DNA of 64,000 bases from Streptomyces sp. NRRL B-24085 (lineage in GTDB: Bacteria; Actinomycetota; Actinomycetes; Streptomycetales; Streptomycetaceae). The DNA is taken from the NCBI RefSeq assembly GCF_001282115.1, contig NZ_LJBR01000034.1, positions 1 through 64,000 of the forward strand. The letters run 5' to 3'. The position numbers were made by a program, and so were the translations under genes. Shown here piece after piece: positions 17,529 through 25,630 of this stretch. Within the stretch, counting starts at the first letter, position 1; each line of letters begins with the position of its first letter. The notes beneath the pieces were generated by a model that was not told the origin of the DNA, made no database searches, and saw only the letters and a program-made list of their open reading frames with translations.

Positions 17529-18542
17529 ATGGAAAGCCGAGAGGGAGAAGAGGATGACGGTCTTGTCGATAACCTTTCGTTTATGAGTACCGGTGGCGGA
17601 TCCAGTGGCAAGCGGGAGCCGAGTCTCCACCAACTCCGGCTGTTTCTCGTCCTGGCCGAGGAACTGCACTTCGGGCGCGCGGCCGCCAGGGTCTACGTGA
17701 CCCAGCCCGCGTTCAGCCAGCAGATCAGGTCCCTGGAACAGCGCCTCGGTGTCGTACTGGTCGAGCGCCGCGGCCGGAACGTGCGGCTCACCCCGGTCGG
17801 CCGGTCCGTCGCCGAGGAGGCCTGCGCGGTGGTCGACGCCATGAACCGACTGCGCCAGGCGGCCGACCGTCACGCCGGCGCGGCACGCGGACTCCTGCGG
17901 ATCGGCAGCCTCGGGGCCGAGGCTGCCATGCCGTACGCACAGGCCATCCTCGCCGACCTGCGCGGTCGCCATCCCGACCTGGAGACAGAGGTCCGCAACC
18001 TGACCTTCGTCGACATGTTCAGCACCCTGCTCAGCGGGGAGGTCGACGCAGCTTTCCTCCGTGGCCCGCTGCCCGGCGGTATCCAGTCCCTGCACCTGGC
18101 GTCCGAGGCGCGGGTGGTCTGTCTGGCCGCGGACGATCCGCTCGCCGGCCGGGAGACCCTGACGCTCGATGACCTCGCCGACCGCACGGTCGTCGACATG
18201 CCGCCGGAAGTGCCCCGTTCGTGGTGGAACCACCTGACGGTCAACCCCCGTCCCGACGGCACCAGGGTCCGCTTCGGTCCTGTCGTCAGGGACACCGAGG
18301 CCATGGTCCTGGCCGTCACCCAGGGGCGTGCGATCACCTTCCTGCCCGCCGCGGCCCGCCGACTGTACCCGCGCGCCGGCCTCACCTACGTCGACTGCCC
18401 CGAGTTGGGCCTCTCGACGGCCGAACTGGCTTGGCTGCCCGACAACCGCGACGACCCGGCCGTCTCCGCCCTGCGCGAGGCAGCCCGCCGGACAGTTCAG
18501 CGGCCCGGCACCCCGGTTCCCGACTCCGCGTCCGACGCGTGA
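17529..18542 (+). CDS. LysR family transcriptional regulator
   Basis: A 337-residue regulator. The LysR winged helix occupies about residues 32-90 (LHQLRLFLVLAEELHFGRAAARVYVTQPAFSQQIRSLEQRLG), followed by the effector-binding domain. The N-terminus is about 30 residues longer than usual and acidic; ATG 17583 would shorten it but lacks an RBS, while GGAG precedes 17529. No divergent target gene is adjacent, apart from the ArsR unit about 400 bp away. Confidence 0.85.
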   Translation: MESREGEEDDGLVDNLSFMSTGGGSSGKREPSLHQLRLFLVLAEELHFGRAAARVYVTQPAFSQQIRSLEQRLGVVLVERRGRNVRLTPVGRSVAEEACAVVDAMNRLRQAADRHAGAARGLLRIGSLGAEAAMPYAQAILADLRGRHPDLETEVRNLTFVDMFSTLLSGEVDAAFLRGPLPGGIQSLHLASEARVVCLAADDPLAGRETLTLDDLADRTVVDMPPEVPRSWWNHLTVNPRPDGTRVRFGPVVRDTEAMVLAVTQGRAITFLPAAARRLYPRAGLTYVDCPELGLSTAELAWLPDNRDDPAVSALREAARRTVQRPGTPVPDSASDA

Positions 18543-18643
18543 CGCGGCGCAGGACCTGACCCGGGGCCGGCGAGGTCAACAGGGGCTGCCTCGCGCCTCT
18601 TTGGGCCGTCCTGTGGCGGTGGGGGCGGCAAGGGGTCAGGGTA

Positions 18644-18688
18644 CGGCGAGGCCCGGCAGCCCGGAGAGCGGGATGCCGGGCCTCGCCG
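18644..18688. terminator. terminator of the cold-shock gene
   Basis: CGGCGAGGCCCGGC (18644-18657) pairs perfectly with GCCGGGCCTCGCCG (18675-18688), just after the csp stop codon on the minus strand. Confidence 0.8.
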
Positions 18689-18699
18689 CGGTGGCGCGA

Positions 18700-18903
18700 T
18701 CAGACGGGGCGGATGTTCTCCGCCTGCGGGCCCTTCTGGCCCTGGGTGACGTCGAACTCGACCGTCTGGCCCTCATGCAGCTCGCGGAAACCCTGAGCGG
18801 CGATGTTGGAGTAGTGGGCGAAGACGTCGGGGCCGCCACCCTCCTGCTCGATGAAGCCGAAGCCCTTCTCGCTGTTGAACCACTTGACAGTGCCCTTGGC
18901 CAT
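18700..18903 (-). CDS. cold-shock protein, CspA family
   Basis: A 67-residue single cold-shock domain. RNP1 (KGFGFIEQ) and RNP2 (VFAHYSNI) nucleic-acid binding motifs are intact, and the ends [10 protein letters not shown] and AENIRPV match the Streptomyces Csp family. It acts as an RNA chaperone/single-strand binder. AAGGAGA precedes ATG 18903. The 5' leader holds mutually exclusive hairpins (see 18952-19011). Confidence 0.95.
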   Translation of the reverse strand: MAKGTVKWFNSEKGFGFIEQEGGGPDVFAHYSNIAAQGFRELHEGQTVEFDVTQGQKGPQAENIRPV

Positions 18904-18951
18904 GGCCGTCTCCTTAGCGGGAAACCGGGCCCGCACCTTGCGCGCCCGGAG

Positions 18952-19011
18952 GTGATCGCCCTGGTCCGGAGAGGCGCTACACGCAAGAACGCCCGTGAGG
19001 CGATCACGGGC
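18952..19011 (-). promoter_or_regulatory. possible alternative-structure leader of the csp mRNA
   Basis: GCCCGTGA (18991-18998) and TCACGGGC (19004-19011) form a hairpin. The segment GGCGATCAC (18999-19007), part of its loop and arm, can instead pair with GTGATCGCC (18952-18960). The two pairings exclude each other and lie about 50-110 bases upstream of the csp start. A regulatory role is inference. Confidence 0.4.
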
Positions 19012-19206
19012 GAACGGGACTTCGGAACCACGACTGCTGGATCACGACGCTACACCCGCCGAGTGGCAGCCGCTACTGAGGCCACGCCCGGCTCACCACT
19101 CGACCGGCCGCGTTGCCGAGTCATGGGTTCGGTGTTAGGGCACGGTGTCACGACAGGCTGACCGTGCCGACGAGGGCTTGGGACCCATGTCGAGGCGTGA
19201 TGCCGG

Positions 19207-19560
19207 TCAGTAGTACTGGACCAGACAGAACTCGTGGTCCTCGGGGTCGGCCATCACGACGACCACGCCCTCGTCGTAGTCGTGCCGTTCACCGGTGAAG
19301 CGGCCGCCCAGCGCGACGACCTGGGCGATGCCCTGGTCGATGTCGTCGACCCCGACGTCGAGGTGCAGGCGCACCTTGTCACGCTTCGGCCCGGTCACCG
19401 GCTGGAAGTTGAGGCGGGGCTGGGGGTCGCCGGGGCGGCCGAGGTAGACCCAGCCGGGGCGGGACGGCATGGTCGGGCGGTCCAGAAGCGCGCCCCAGAA
19501 GGCCGCGGTCCGTTCCACGTCCACGCAGTCGATGGTGACCCCGATCCAGCGGTTCGTCAT
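19207..19560 (-). CDS. VOC/glyoxalase-like domain protein
   Basis: A 117-residue vicinal-oxygen-chelate fold protein: WIGVTIDCVDVERTAAFWGALLD at the start, LHLDVGVDDIDQGIAQVVALGG in the second half and ADPEDHEFCLVQYY at the end. These proteins bind metal and act as dioxygenases, lyases or antibiotic-binding proteins; this short type is mostly uncharacterised. It starts 4 bp after the stop of the amino acid dehydrogenase gene and is probably co-transcribed with it. Confidence 0.85.
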   Translation of the reverse strand: MTNRWIGVTIDCVDVERTAAFWGALLDRPTMPSRPGWVYLGRPGDPQPRLNFQPVTGPKRDKVRLHLDVGVDDIDQGIAQVVALGGRFTGERHDYDEGVVVVMADPEDHEFCLVQYY

Positions 19561-19564
19561 GTCG

Positions 19565-20782
19565 TCAGTTCTCCTGTGCCGTAGGGCTCGTAGCGTACGA
19601 AGCGTTCGAAGCGTTCGAAGGGCTCGTGGCGCGATATGCCGACGGCCCGGGCTGTCGCCGCAGGGCAGTGGGGGAGGACGGGGGCTCCACCGCGCCGTGA
19701 GCGGGGTGCGGGGCTCCCCGGTGAACGCGTTGCCGGGCGAGTTCCGTGGCCGCCTCGGCCGGGGTGGTCCTATCGGCCCGGGCCAGGTCGAAGACCTCGC
19801 GGAGCGTCGCCGCGATGCCGGAGAGGCGTTCCGTGAGCTGGTCCTCGGACTCCCCGCGCAGCTCGACACCGGTGGCGTGGATGACCCCTCCCGCGCTCAC
19901 GACCACGTCCGGGGCCCAGAGGACGCCGCGTGCTGCGAGGAGACGGGCGGTGGCCGGTTCGTCGAGCTGGTTGTTGGCCGGGCCCGCGACGGCGGCGCAC
20001 CGCAGCAGCGGAACGGTACGTGCGGTCAGGAGGCCACCGAGCGCGGCCGGGACGAGGATGTCGACCTCCGCCGTCAACGCGTCGTCCGGCTCCACCCAGA
20101 CCGCCCCCACCTCCTTGGCCAGGCGGCGGGTGGCGGGGTCGACGTCCGTCACGACGAGCCGCGCTCCGGCACGGCTCAGCAGCCGGGCCACGTGACCGCC
20201 GACCGCGCCCAGGCCGACGACCCCGACGGTCCGGCCGGCCAGCTCCGGTGAGCCGAAGACCTCGTCGGCGACCGCGCCCAGCGCCGCGAGGGTCCCGCGT
20301 GCGGTGTGGACGGAGGAGTCACCGCTGCCGCCGTCCTCGACGGGCCGGCAGCAGACATGCGCGGTGCGTTCGCCGATCACGGACATGTCGACCGGGGCGC
20401 TGCCCACGTCCGGACCCGCGATGTAGCGGCCGCCGAGCAGTTCGATGGTGTCACCGACGTCATGGAGCAACGCCGTGCGCTCCGCTCCGGTCGGGCGGGT
20501 GGTGGTGGGCAGGGCGACGACCGCCTTGGCGCCGCCGTGGTCCAGTCCGGCCAGCGCGTTCTTCTCGGTCATCGCCGCCGCCAGCCGCATGGCGTCCGCG
20601 ATCGCGGACGCCGGGGTCGGGTAGTGGGCGATCCGGCACCCGCCGGCGGCGGGGCCGAGCGCGGTCGAGTGGACGGCGACGATGATCGCGAGGCCACTGC
20701 GGTGGCCGCGCACCACCTGCACGAGCTCGTGTGTCGGCTCAGGGACGTCGAGGTCCATGGCTTCCATAAGTGCGGCTGTCAT
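19565..20782 (-). CDS. Leu/Val (Glu/Leu/Phe/Val family) dehydrogenase
   Basis: A 405-residue NAD-dependent amino acid dehydrogenase that would oxidatively deaminate branched-chain amino acids, feeding branched acyl-CoA precursors. K74 (AAAMTEKNA) and catalytic K86 (LDHGGAKAV) are in place, followed by the Rossmann loop VGVVGLGAVGGHVA and GPANNQL. Streptomyces valine dehydrogenase is about 360 residues; here a Pro/Ser-rich tail of about 45 residues ending in SNASNASYAT repeats is added. It is divergent from an Lrp-type regulator, the expected controller. Confidence 0.9.
   Translation of the reverse strand: MTAALMEAMDLDVPEPTHELVQVVRGHRSGLAIIVAVHSTALGPAAGGCRIAHYPTPASAIADAMRLAAAMTEKNALAGLDHGGAKAVVALPTTTRPTGAERTALLHDVGDTIELLGGRYIAGPDVGSAPVDMSVIGERTAHVCCRPVEDGGSGDSSVHTARGTLAALGAVADEVFGSPELAGRTVGVVGLGAVGGHVARLLSRAGARLVVTDVDPATRRLAKEVGAVWVEPDDALTAEVDILVPAALGGLLTARTVPLLRCAAVAGPANNQLDEPATARLLAARGVLWAPDVVVSAGGVIHATGVELRGESEDQLTERLSGIAATLREVFDLARADRTTPAEAATELARQRVHRGAPHPAHGAVEPPSSPTALRRQPGPSAYRATSPSNASNASYATSPTAQEN
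19593..19619. repeat. three 9-bp tandem repeats in the dehydrogenase tail
   Basis: GCGTWCGAA is repeated three times in phase with the codons, giving Ser-Asn/Tyr-Ala triplets at the C-terminus of the dehydrogenase. Confidence 0.75.
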
Positions 20783-20794
20783 GCGGTGAAGCTA

Positions 20795-20839
20795 GCCGTT
20801 CCGACAAAGGGAACGGCCACCGGCCGAACGAAATTCGGC
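20795..20839. promoter_or_regulatory. two inverted repeats in the dehydrogenase/Lrp intergenic region
   Basis: GCCGTTCC (20795-20802) with GGAACGGC (20810-20817), and GCCGAA (20823-20828) with TTCGGC (20834-20839). They fill the 77-bp gap between divergent starts and are good candidates for Lrp/AsnC binding sites. Confidence 0.55.
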
Positions 20840-20859
20840 ACAGAGGTCATAATCGCGGC

Positions 20860-21321
20860 ATGGACGAACTTGATTCGGCGATCATCGAGCATCTGCAGCG
20901 CGATGCGCGGCAGACCAACCGGGACCTTGCCCGCACCCTCGGCATCGCCCCGTCGACCTGCCTGGAACGGATCCGCGCCCTGCGCGCCCGCGGAGTCATC
21001 ACCGGCTATCACGCCGCCGTCGACGCGGCCGCGCTCAACCGCCACGTCCAGGCCCTCATCCACTTCCAGATCCGTCCCCTCAGCCGCGCGGTCATCGAAG
21101 CGTTCAAGAGCTACGCGGCCGGCCTGCCCGAGGTCACCACGGTCTACGTCGTCACCGGCGGCGACGACATGATCGTGCACGTCTCCGCGCCCAGCGTCGA
21201 CTACCTGCACGGCTTCCTCATGGACAAGTTCACCGCACGCCGCGAGGTCGTCGGGTTCCGTACCTCGGTCATCTACCAGCACACCCACAACCAGGTGCTC
21301 GCACCGCTCACGCCCGCCTGA
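20860..21321 (+). CDS. Lrp/AsnC family transcriptional regulator
   Basis: A 153-residue regulator: N-terminal helix-turn-helix (LDSAIIEHLQRDARQTNRDLARTLGIAPSTCLERIRALRARGVI) and a C-terminal RAM ligand domain with VYVVTGGDDMIVHVSAPSVD. It is transcribed away from the branched-chain amino acid dehydrogenase and most likely regulates it and itself, as for bkd/vdh regulators. ATG 20860 is the natural start. Confidence 0.93.
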   Translation: MDELDSAIIEHLQRDARQTNRDLARTLGIAPSTCLERIRALRARGVITGYHAAVDAAALNRHVQALIHFQIRPLSRAVIEAFKSYAAGLPEVTTVYVVTGGDDMIVHVSAPSVDYLHGFLMDKFTARREVVGFRTSVIYQHTHNQVLAPLTPA

Positions 21322-21394
21322 GGAGCCGGCACCGCCTACACTGCCCCGGGTAGGCGATACTGGGCAGCAGGACGTGGCAACTAGGGGTGACGGG

Positions 21395-21754
21395 GTGGAC
21401 AGTGCAGGACAGGCGGACGCGCCGTCGGTACCGCCGGGTACGCCCAAGGGCCTGCGTGTGCTGCCGCTGACGGACCGGCCGGGCTGGCGGGCGTCCGGCG
21501 AGGTCAGCCTCCTCACCCGCCCGGCCTGGGAACAGACGCTGTGCCGCCTTGCCCGGAGCGACGAAGAGACGTGCCACTTGGAACTGTCCGCGGTCACCTT
21601 CGTCGACGTCGCCGGCGTCTCCGCCCTGGCGGTGACCGCCCAGGGCCTGGCGCAGGGGCGACGCATCGTGCTTGAGGAGCCGCCTGCCACACTGCGGCGC
21701 GTTCTGGACCTGTTCTGGCCGGACCTGCTGACTGTCGAGGTGATGGGGCGATGA
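21395..21754 (+). CDS. STAS-domain protein (anti-anti-sigma-like)
   Basis: About 119 residues. It is a single STAS domain (GWRASGEVSLLTRPAWEQTL, CHLELSAVTFVDVAGVSALAVTAQGL). At the site where classical antagonists have a phosphorylatable Ser (D-S-S/T-G) it reads D-V-A-G, so control by a SpoIIAB-type kinase at that position is unlikely. The stop overlaps the start of the next gene (ATGA), so it works with the MEDS/ATPase protein. GTG 21395 is favoured by AGGGGTGA; GTG 21374 is possible. Confidence 0.8.
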   Translation: MDSAGQADAPSVPPGTPKGLRVLPLTDRPGWRASGEVSLLTRPAWEQTLCRLARSDEETCHLELSAVTFVDVAGVSALAVTAQGLAQGRRIVLEEPPATLRRVLDLFWPDLLTVEVMGR

Positions 21755-22680
21755 TGACGCCTGTCAGCGACCCGTTCGTTCACCCCGCCCTGTTCTACCG
21801 CGGCGAGAAGGAGTACCTGCACGGCACGGTGCCTTTCATCCGCGACGGCCTGGAGGCCGGGGAACCGGTGGCGGTGGCCGTGCCCGGGACGAACCTCGCC
21901 CTCCTCCAGGCGGCCCTGGGCGACGACGTCGCCCAGGTGAAGTTCCTCGACATGACCGAGGCGGGGCGCAACCCCGGACGCATCATCCCCAGGGTGCTGC
22001 GGGCCTTCGCGGACACCCACCGCCAGAAGCGGGTGCGGATCATCGGCGAGCCGATCTGGGCCGGCCGCAGCGCCGTGGAGTACCCGGCGTGCGTCCAGCA
22101 CGAAGCCCTGATCAACCCGGCGTTCCAGGGGCGGGACGTCACCATCCTGTGCCCCTACGACGCCGACCGCCTCGACGAGCAGGCGCTCACCGACGCGCAC
22201 GAGACCCATCCCGTGGTCATCTCCGGCGGAAGGGAGCGGCCCAGCACGGCCTACGCCCCCGAGGACGTGGTCGCACGCTACAACCAGCCCCTGGAGCAGC
22301 CGGAGACGCCCGAGGAACTGGTCTTCCAGGCCGGCCAACTGCCGACAGCCCGGCAGTTCGCGGTCGAACGGGCCACGGGGCACGGTCTGTCCGGGATCCG
22401 CCTGGAGGACGTGGCCCTGATCGTGGCCGAGCTGACCACCAACAGCGTGGTGCACGGCGGTGGTTCGGGCACCCTGCGGATGTGGGCCGAGGACGACCAC
22501 GTGGTGTGCGAGGTGCGCGACCACGGGCGCCTGAACGATCCGCTCGCCGGCCGCCGCCCACCCGAACGGGACACGCTCGGCGGCCGGGGCCTGCTGCTGG
22601 TGCACACCGTCGCCGACCTGGTACGCATACACACCAGTCCCGAGGGGACGGCGATCCGCTGTTACATCGGGCGCCACTGA
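21751..22680 (+). CDS. MEDS-domain / HATPase anti-sigma-like regulatory protein
   Basis: A 309-residue fusion. Residues 8-165 form a MEDS sensor domain (HPALFYRGEKEYLHGTVPFI, AVAVPG, VRIIGEPIW, CPYDA), and residues 190-309 an HATPase-c domain of the RsbW/SpoIIAB type with N-box AELTTNSVVHGG, DHGR and GGRGLLLVHTVADLV. Such proteins are thought to bind or phosphorylate partners in sigma-factor switches, with MEDS sensing a small molecule. It overlaps the STAS gene by 4 bp. Confidence 0.88.
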   Translation: MMTPVSDPFVHPALFYRGEKEYLHGTVPFIRDGLEAGEPVAVAVPGTNLALLQAALGDDVAQVKFLDMTEAGRNPGRIIPRVLRAFADTHRQKRVRIIGEPIWAGRSAVEYPACVQHEALINPAFQGRDVTILCPYDADRLDEQALTDAHETHPVVISGGRERPSTAYAPEDVVARYNQPLEQPETPEELVFQAGQLPTARQFAVERATGHGLSGIRLEDVALIVAELTTNSVVHGGGSGTLRMWAEDDHVVCEVRDHGRLNDPLAGRRPPERDTLGGRGLLLVHTVADLVRIHTSPEGTAIRCYIGRH

Positions 22681-22710
22681 ACTGGTGCACGGCGTCGCTG
22701 TGGCGTGACG

Positions 22711-22791
22711 CATATCGTCGGCGTATGGAAAACCGCATACGGGTCGGCAACAGCGCGCCGCCTTCAATGGCGGGATGTCCCAGAGCGAATC
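22711..22791 (+). promoter_or_regulatory. vanK promoter element, copy A of the shared van element
   Basis: This 81-bp segment is 81% identical without gaps to 25550-25630 in front of vanH; the first 30 bases differ at only two positions. It contains the inverted repeat CGTATG (22722-22727) / CATACG (22736-22741, approximate) and TTCAAT placed 12-7 bases before an ATG at 22775, as expected of a -10 box for a leaderless transcript. A VanR-type operator is inferred from the neighbouring genes. Confidence 0.6.
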
Positions 22792-22870
22792 TTCCTGTAC
22801 AGCAGTCCCGGCCCGGTGGTGCGTCGACGTGCCGTACGTGCACGCCGAGGTGAGGGTGGCGGGCCGGTGA
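22775..22870 (+). CDS. 31-codon leader ORF overlapping the vanK start
   Basis: The ORF encodes a 31-residue peptide starting MSQSESSCTAVPARW and ending EVRVAGR; its TGA overlaps the GTG of vanK (GTGA). Its first codons align with those of vanH (MTHSESGRNTV) in the duplicated promoter element, so it seems to derive from the same start region. It probably serves translational coupling rather than making a functional peptide. Confidence 0.45.
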   Translation: MSQSESSCTAVPARWCVDVPYVHAEVRVAGR

Positions 22871-24021
22871 GCCGCACCACGCCTCACCGAGGGGCCGGGA
22901 CCGCGGGCGGCAGGCTGACCGTCGTGCCGATCAGCGCCGCCGAGCACTTGGCGTTCACAAGGACGCAGCGGTCGGTGAGCTTCCTTCAGACCCCGGCGTG
23001 GGCCCGCGTGAAAACGGAGTGGCGCGGCGAGTCCCTCGGTTGGTACGACGGCCGACGGCTGGTCGGCGCGGGGCTTGTCCTGCACCGCCCGGTGCCGAAG
23101 CTCGACCGCTTCACGCTGGCCTATCTGCCCGAGGGCCCGGTCATCGACTGGACCGGCGACATCAGCGCGTGGCTCGAACCGCTGGCGGCCCGGCTCAGGG
23201 CTCAGGGCGCGTTCGCGATCCGGATCGGCCCGCCGGTGCGCACCGACACGTGGAGCGCCGCCCAGGTCAAGGAGGGCATCGCCGATCCCGGCATCAGGCG
23301 GCTCACCGACATGCCGGGGCAGTGGGACGACCCGGTCGGCGCCCGCGTGACTGGTCGACTCAGGGACGCCGGCTGGCTGCCGCAGAGCCCGGAGAACGGC
23401 TTCGGCGTCGGGCATCCGCAGTTCAAGTACGAGGTCCCCCTGGCCGGCAGGACCGAGGACGACCTGCTCCGGGGCATGAACCAGCTCTGGCGCCGCAACA
23501 TCAGGAAGGCGGCCAGGGAGGGGGTCGAGGTCACGGTCGATGACGACCTGAAGGTGTTTCACGACCTGTATGTGCACACCGCCGAGCGCGACCGCTTCAC
23601 ACCCCGGCCGCTGGGATACTTCGAGACCATGTTCACGGCGCTGAAGGCGGAGGACCCCGAGCGGATCAAGCTCTACCTGGCCCGTCACCGGGGTGACGTG
23701 GTCGCCGCCACCGTTTTGGTCCGGGTCGGCGCCCACGCGTGGTACTCCTATGGCGCCTCCTCGACCCGGAAGAGGGAGGTGCGCGGTTCCAACGCCTGCC
23801 AATGGGCGATGATCCGGGACTCGCTGGCGGCGGGCTGCGACGTGTACGACCTGCGCGGCATCACGCCCACCCTGGACCCCGACGACCCGCACGTCGGGCT
23901 GATCCAGTTCAAGGTCGGCACCGGTGGCCGGGCGGTGCGGTACGTCGGCGAATGGGACCTGCCACTGCGGCCGTTGGTCTACCGGGCCTTCGACCTGTAC
24001 ATCAAGCGGCGGAGTCGCTGA
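22867..24021 (+). CDS. vanK: Fem-family peptidyl transferase, VanK-like
   Basis: A 384-residue FemX/FemAB aminoacyltransferase that uses aminoacyl-tRNA to add the first cross-bridge residue to peptidoglycan stems. Two GNAT-like halves are visible: VPISAAEHLAF...VSFLQTPAWARVKTEWRGESLGWYD and later NIRKAAREGVEV, WYSYGASSTRKREVRGSNACQWAMI and VGLIQFKVGTGG. In Streptomyces coelicolor VanK is the Fem enzyme that accepts D-Lac-ended precursors; the position beside vanHAX under a matching promoter supports the same role. GTG 22867 is set by overlap with the leader ORF. Confidence 0.85.
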   Translation: MSRTTPHRGAGTAGGRLTVVPISAAEHLAFTRTQRSVSFLQTPAWARVKTEWRGESLGWYDGRRLVGAGLVLHRPVPKLDRFTLAYLPEGPVIDWTGDISAWLEPLAARLRAQGAFAIRIGPPVRTDTWSAAQVKEGIADPGIRRLTDMPGQWDDPVGARVTGRLRDAGWLPQSPENGFGVGHPQFKYEVPLAGRTEDDLLRGMNQLWRRNIRKAAREGVEVTVDDDLKVFHDLYVHTAERDRFTPRPLGYFETMFTALKAEDPERIKLYLARHRGDVVAATVLVRVGAHAWYSYGASSTRKREVRGSNACQWAMIRDSLAAGCDVYDLRGITPTLDPDDPHVGLIQFKVGTGGRAVRYVGEWDLPLRPLVYRAFDLYIKRRSR

Positions 24022-24110
24022 GATCGGTTCCCCTGGTGCACGCGGCCCAGCCCCGCCTATGGAGGTGTGCGGGACGTCGCTGGCGCGCCCGGCCGGCTTG
24101 CCTCGCCGTA

Positions 24111-25454
24111 CTACGCGAGTGCGGCGGCCACCTCGTCGAGACGGGCCCCGCGGGACGCCTTGACGAGCACCACGTCGTCGGCGGCAAGCCGGGCGCGCAG
24201 CCAGTCGACGGCCGCGCCGTTGTCGGTCAGCGCCACCGCCCGCCGGCCGGCCCCCTCGGCGATCGGCTGGGCCCCCTCGCCGACCGTGACCACGATGTCG
24301 GCCCGGGTGGCGGCGTACGCGCCGACCGCGCGGTGCATGCTCGCACTGTCCTCGCCGAGTTCGAGCATCTCGCCCAGGACGGCGATACGGCGTCCGCCCT
24401 CGATCGCGGCCAGGGCGTCCAGGGCTGCGCGGGTCGATTCGGGGTTGGCGTTGTAGGAGTCGTTGAGCAGCGTCGCTCCGCAGGGGAGCTCGCGCAGTTC
24501 CATGCGCCACCTCGACAGTGAGGAGGTGGCGAGCGCCGCGGCGGCGGTGGCGAGAGGTATGCCGGCCATCAGGCAGGCTGCCACGGCGGCCGACGCGTTG
24601 AGCGCTTGGTGGGCGCCCGAGTGCGGGAGTGAGACGGGCGCCGAGGCATCGGCGGTGCGCAGGGTGAAGGTCGGACGACCGAGCCGGTCCAGAGTCAGGC
24701 CGAGGGCCCGTACGTCGGCGTGTTCCGCCCGGCCGAAGGTCAGCACCGGCCCGTCGGTGAGCGAGCGCATCGCGACCACCCGGGGATCGTCGGCGTTGAG
24801 GACGGCGGTACCACCGGGCACCAGCCCCCGCACGAGTTCCCCCTTGGCCCGGGCGATGGCCGCGCGGGACCCGAACTCACCGAGGTGGGCCCGGCCGACG
24901 TTGAGGACGACGGCGATGTCGGGTGCGACCAGGTTCGTCAGCCGGGCGATGTCGCCCACGTGGCGGGCCCCCATCTCGAGGACGAGGAACCGGGTGGACG
25001 GTTCGGCGCGCAGCATGGTGAGCGGCACCCCCAGCTCGTTGTTGAGCGAGCCGAACGTGGCGATCGTCGGCCCGGTGCTCGACAACACGGCCGCCAGCAG
25101 GTCTTTGGTACTGGTCTTCCCCTGCGAGCCGGTCAGCCCGAAAACGGTCAGTCCGTCGCGCAGCCGGCCCACGACATGGGCGGCGAGGGCCTGCAAAGCG
25201 GCCCGGGTGTCCTCGACGACGACGGTGGGCAGCGGCGTGGGATGGGAACCGAGGACGGCCACGGCACCGGCCCGTCCTGCCTGCTCGGCGTAGTCGTGGC
25301 CGTCGACGTGCTCGCCCGCGAACGCGACGAAGAGGCCGCCCTGTTCGGCCTTCCGGCTGTCGAGCACGGCGGGAGCCGTCACCCGCACCGAACCGTCCCC
25401 CGAGACCGACCCGCCGACGATCGAGGCGATCTCACCGACGCTGAGCGGGATCAT
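24111..25454 (-). CDS. murF: UDP-MurNAc-tripeptide ligase, second MurF (murF2-type)
   Basis: A 447-residue Mur ligase that joins a C-terminal dipeptide or depsipeptide to UDP-MurNAc-tripeptide with ATP. Features: substrate domain 1-95, P-loop [13 protein letters not shown] (106-118), [14 protein letters not shown], the central [10 protein letters not shown] and the C-terminal [14 protein letters not shown] housekeeping murF normally lies in the dcw cluster, so this copy between vanK and vanHAX is probably dedicated to D-Ala-D-Lac, as with murF paralogues in glycopeptide producers. It is convergent with vanK and divergent from vanH. Confidence 0.85.
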   Translation of the reverse strand: MIPLSVGEIASIVGGSVSGDGSVRVTAPAVLDSRKAEQGGLFVAFAGEHVDGHDYAEQAGRAGAVAVLGSHPTPLPTVVVEDTRAALQALAAHVVGRLRDGLTVFGLTGSQGKTSTKDLLAAVLSSTGPTIATFGSLNNELGVPLTMLRAEPSTRFLVLEMGARHVGDIARLTNLVAPDIAVVLNVGRAHLGEFGSRAAIARAKGELVRGLVPGGTAVLNADDPRVVAMRSLTDGPVLTFGRAEHADVRALGLTLDRLGRPTFTLRTADASAPVSLPHSGAHQALNASAAVAACLMAGIPLATAAAALATSSLSRWRMELRELPCGATLLNDSYNANPESTRAALDALAAIEGGRRIAVLGEMLELGEDSASMHRAVGAYAATRADIVVTVGEGAQPIAEGAGRRAVALTDNGAAVDWLRARLAADDVVLVKASRGARLDEVAAALA

Positions 25455-25549
25455 GCCCAGGCCTTACGGGTCCGGAGGAGCGGGCGCCGGAAAAGCGGAA
25501 TCAAAAGGTCGGTCAGAATGGTCATGTGCTCGACGCTAGCCGCCTGTTG

Positions 25550-25630
25550 CATATCGTCGGCGTATCGAAAACCCCATACGCCTCGGCAACAGATCGTCAA
25601 CTTGACTGGCTGCATGACCCACAGCGAATC
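25550..25630 (+). promoter_or_regulatory. vanH promoter element, copy B of the shared van element
   Basis: Near-identical to 22711-22791. It holds CGTATC/CATACG half sites around GAAAACCC and TTGACT at 25602-25607, 12-7 bases before the vanH ATG, fitting a leaderless promoter. It also lies upstream of the divergent murF, which it may serve. Confidence 0.6.

Noticed and set aside
20779..24510. A 1243-codon open frame on the minus strand
   Set aside because: It lies opposite the Lrp, STAS, MEDS and vanK genes, all of which have family motifs; high GC alone keeps the antisense frame open.
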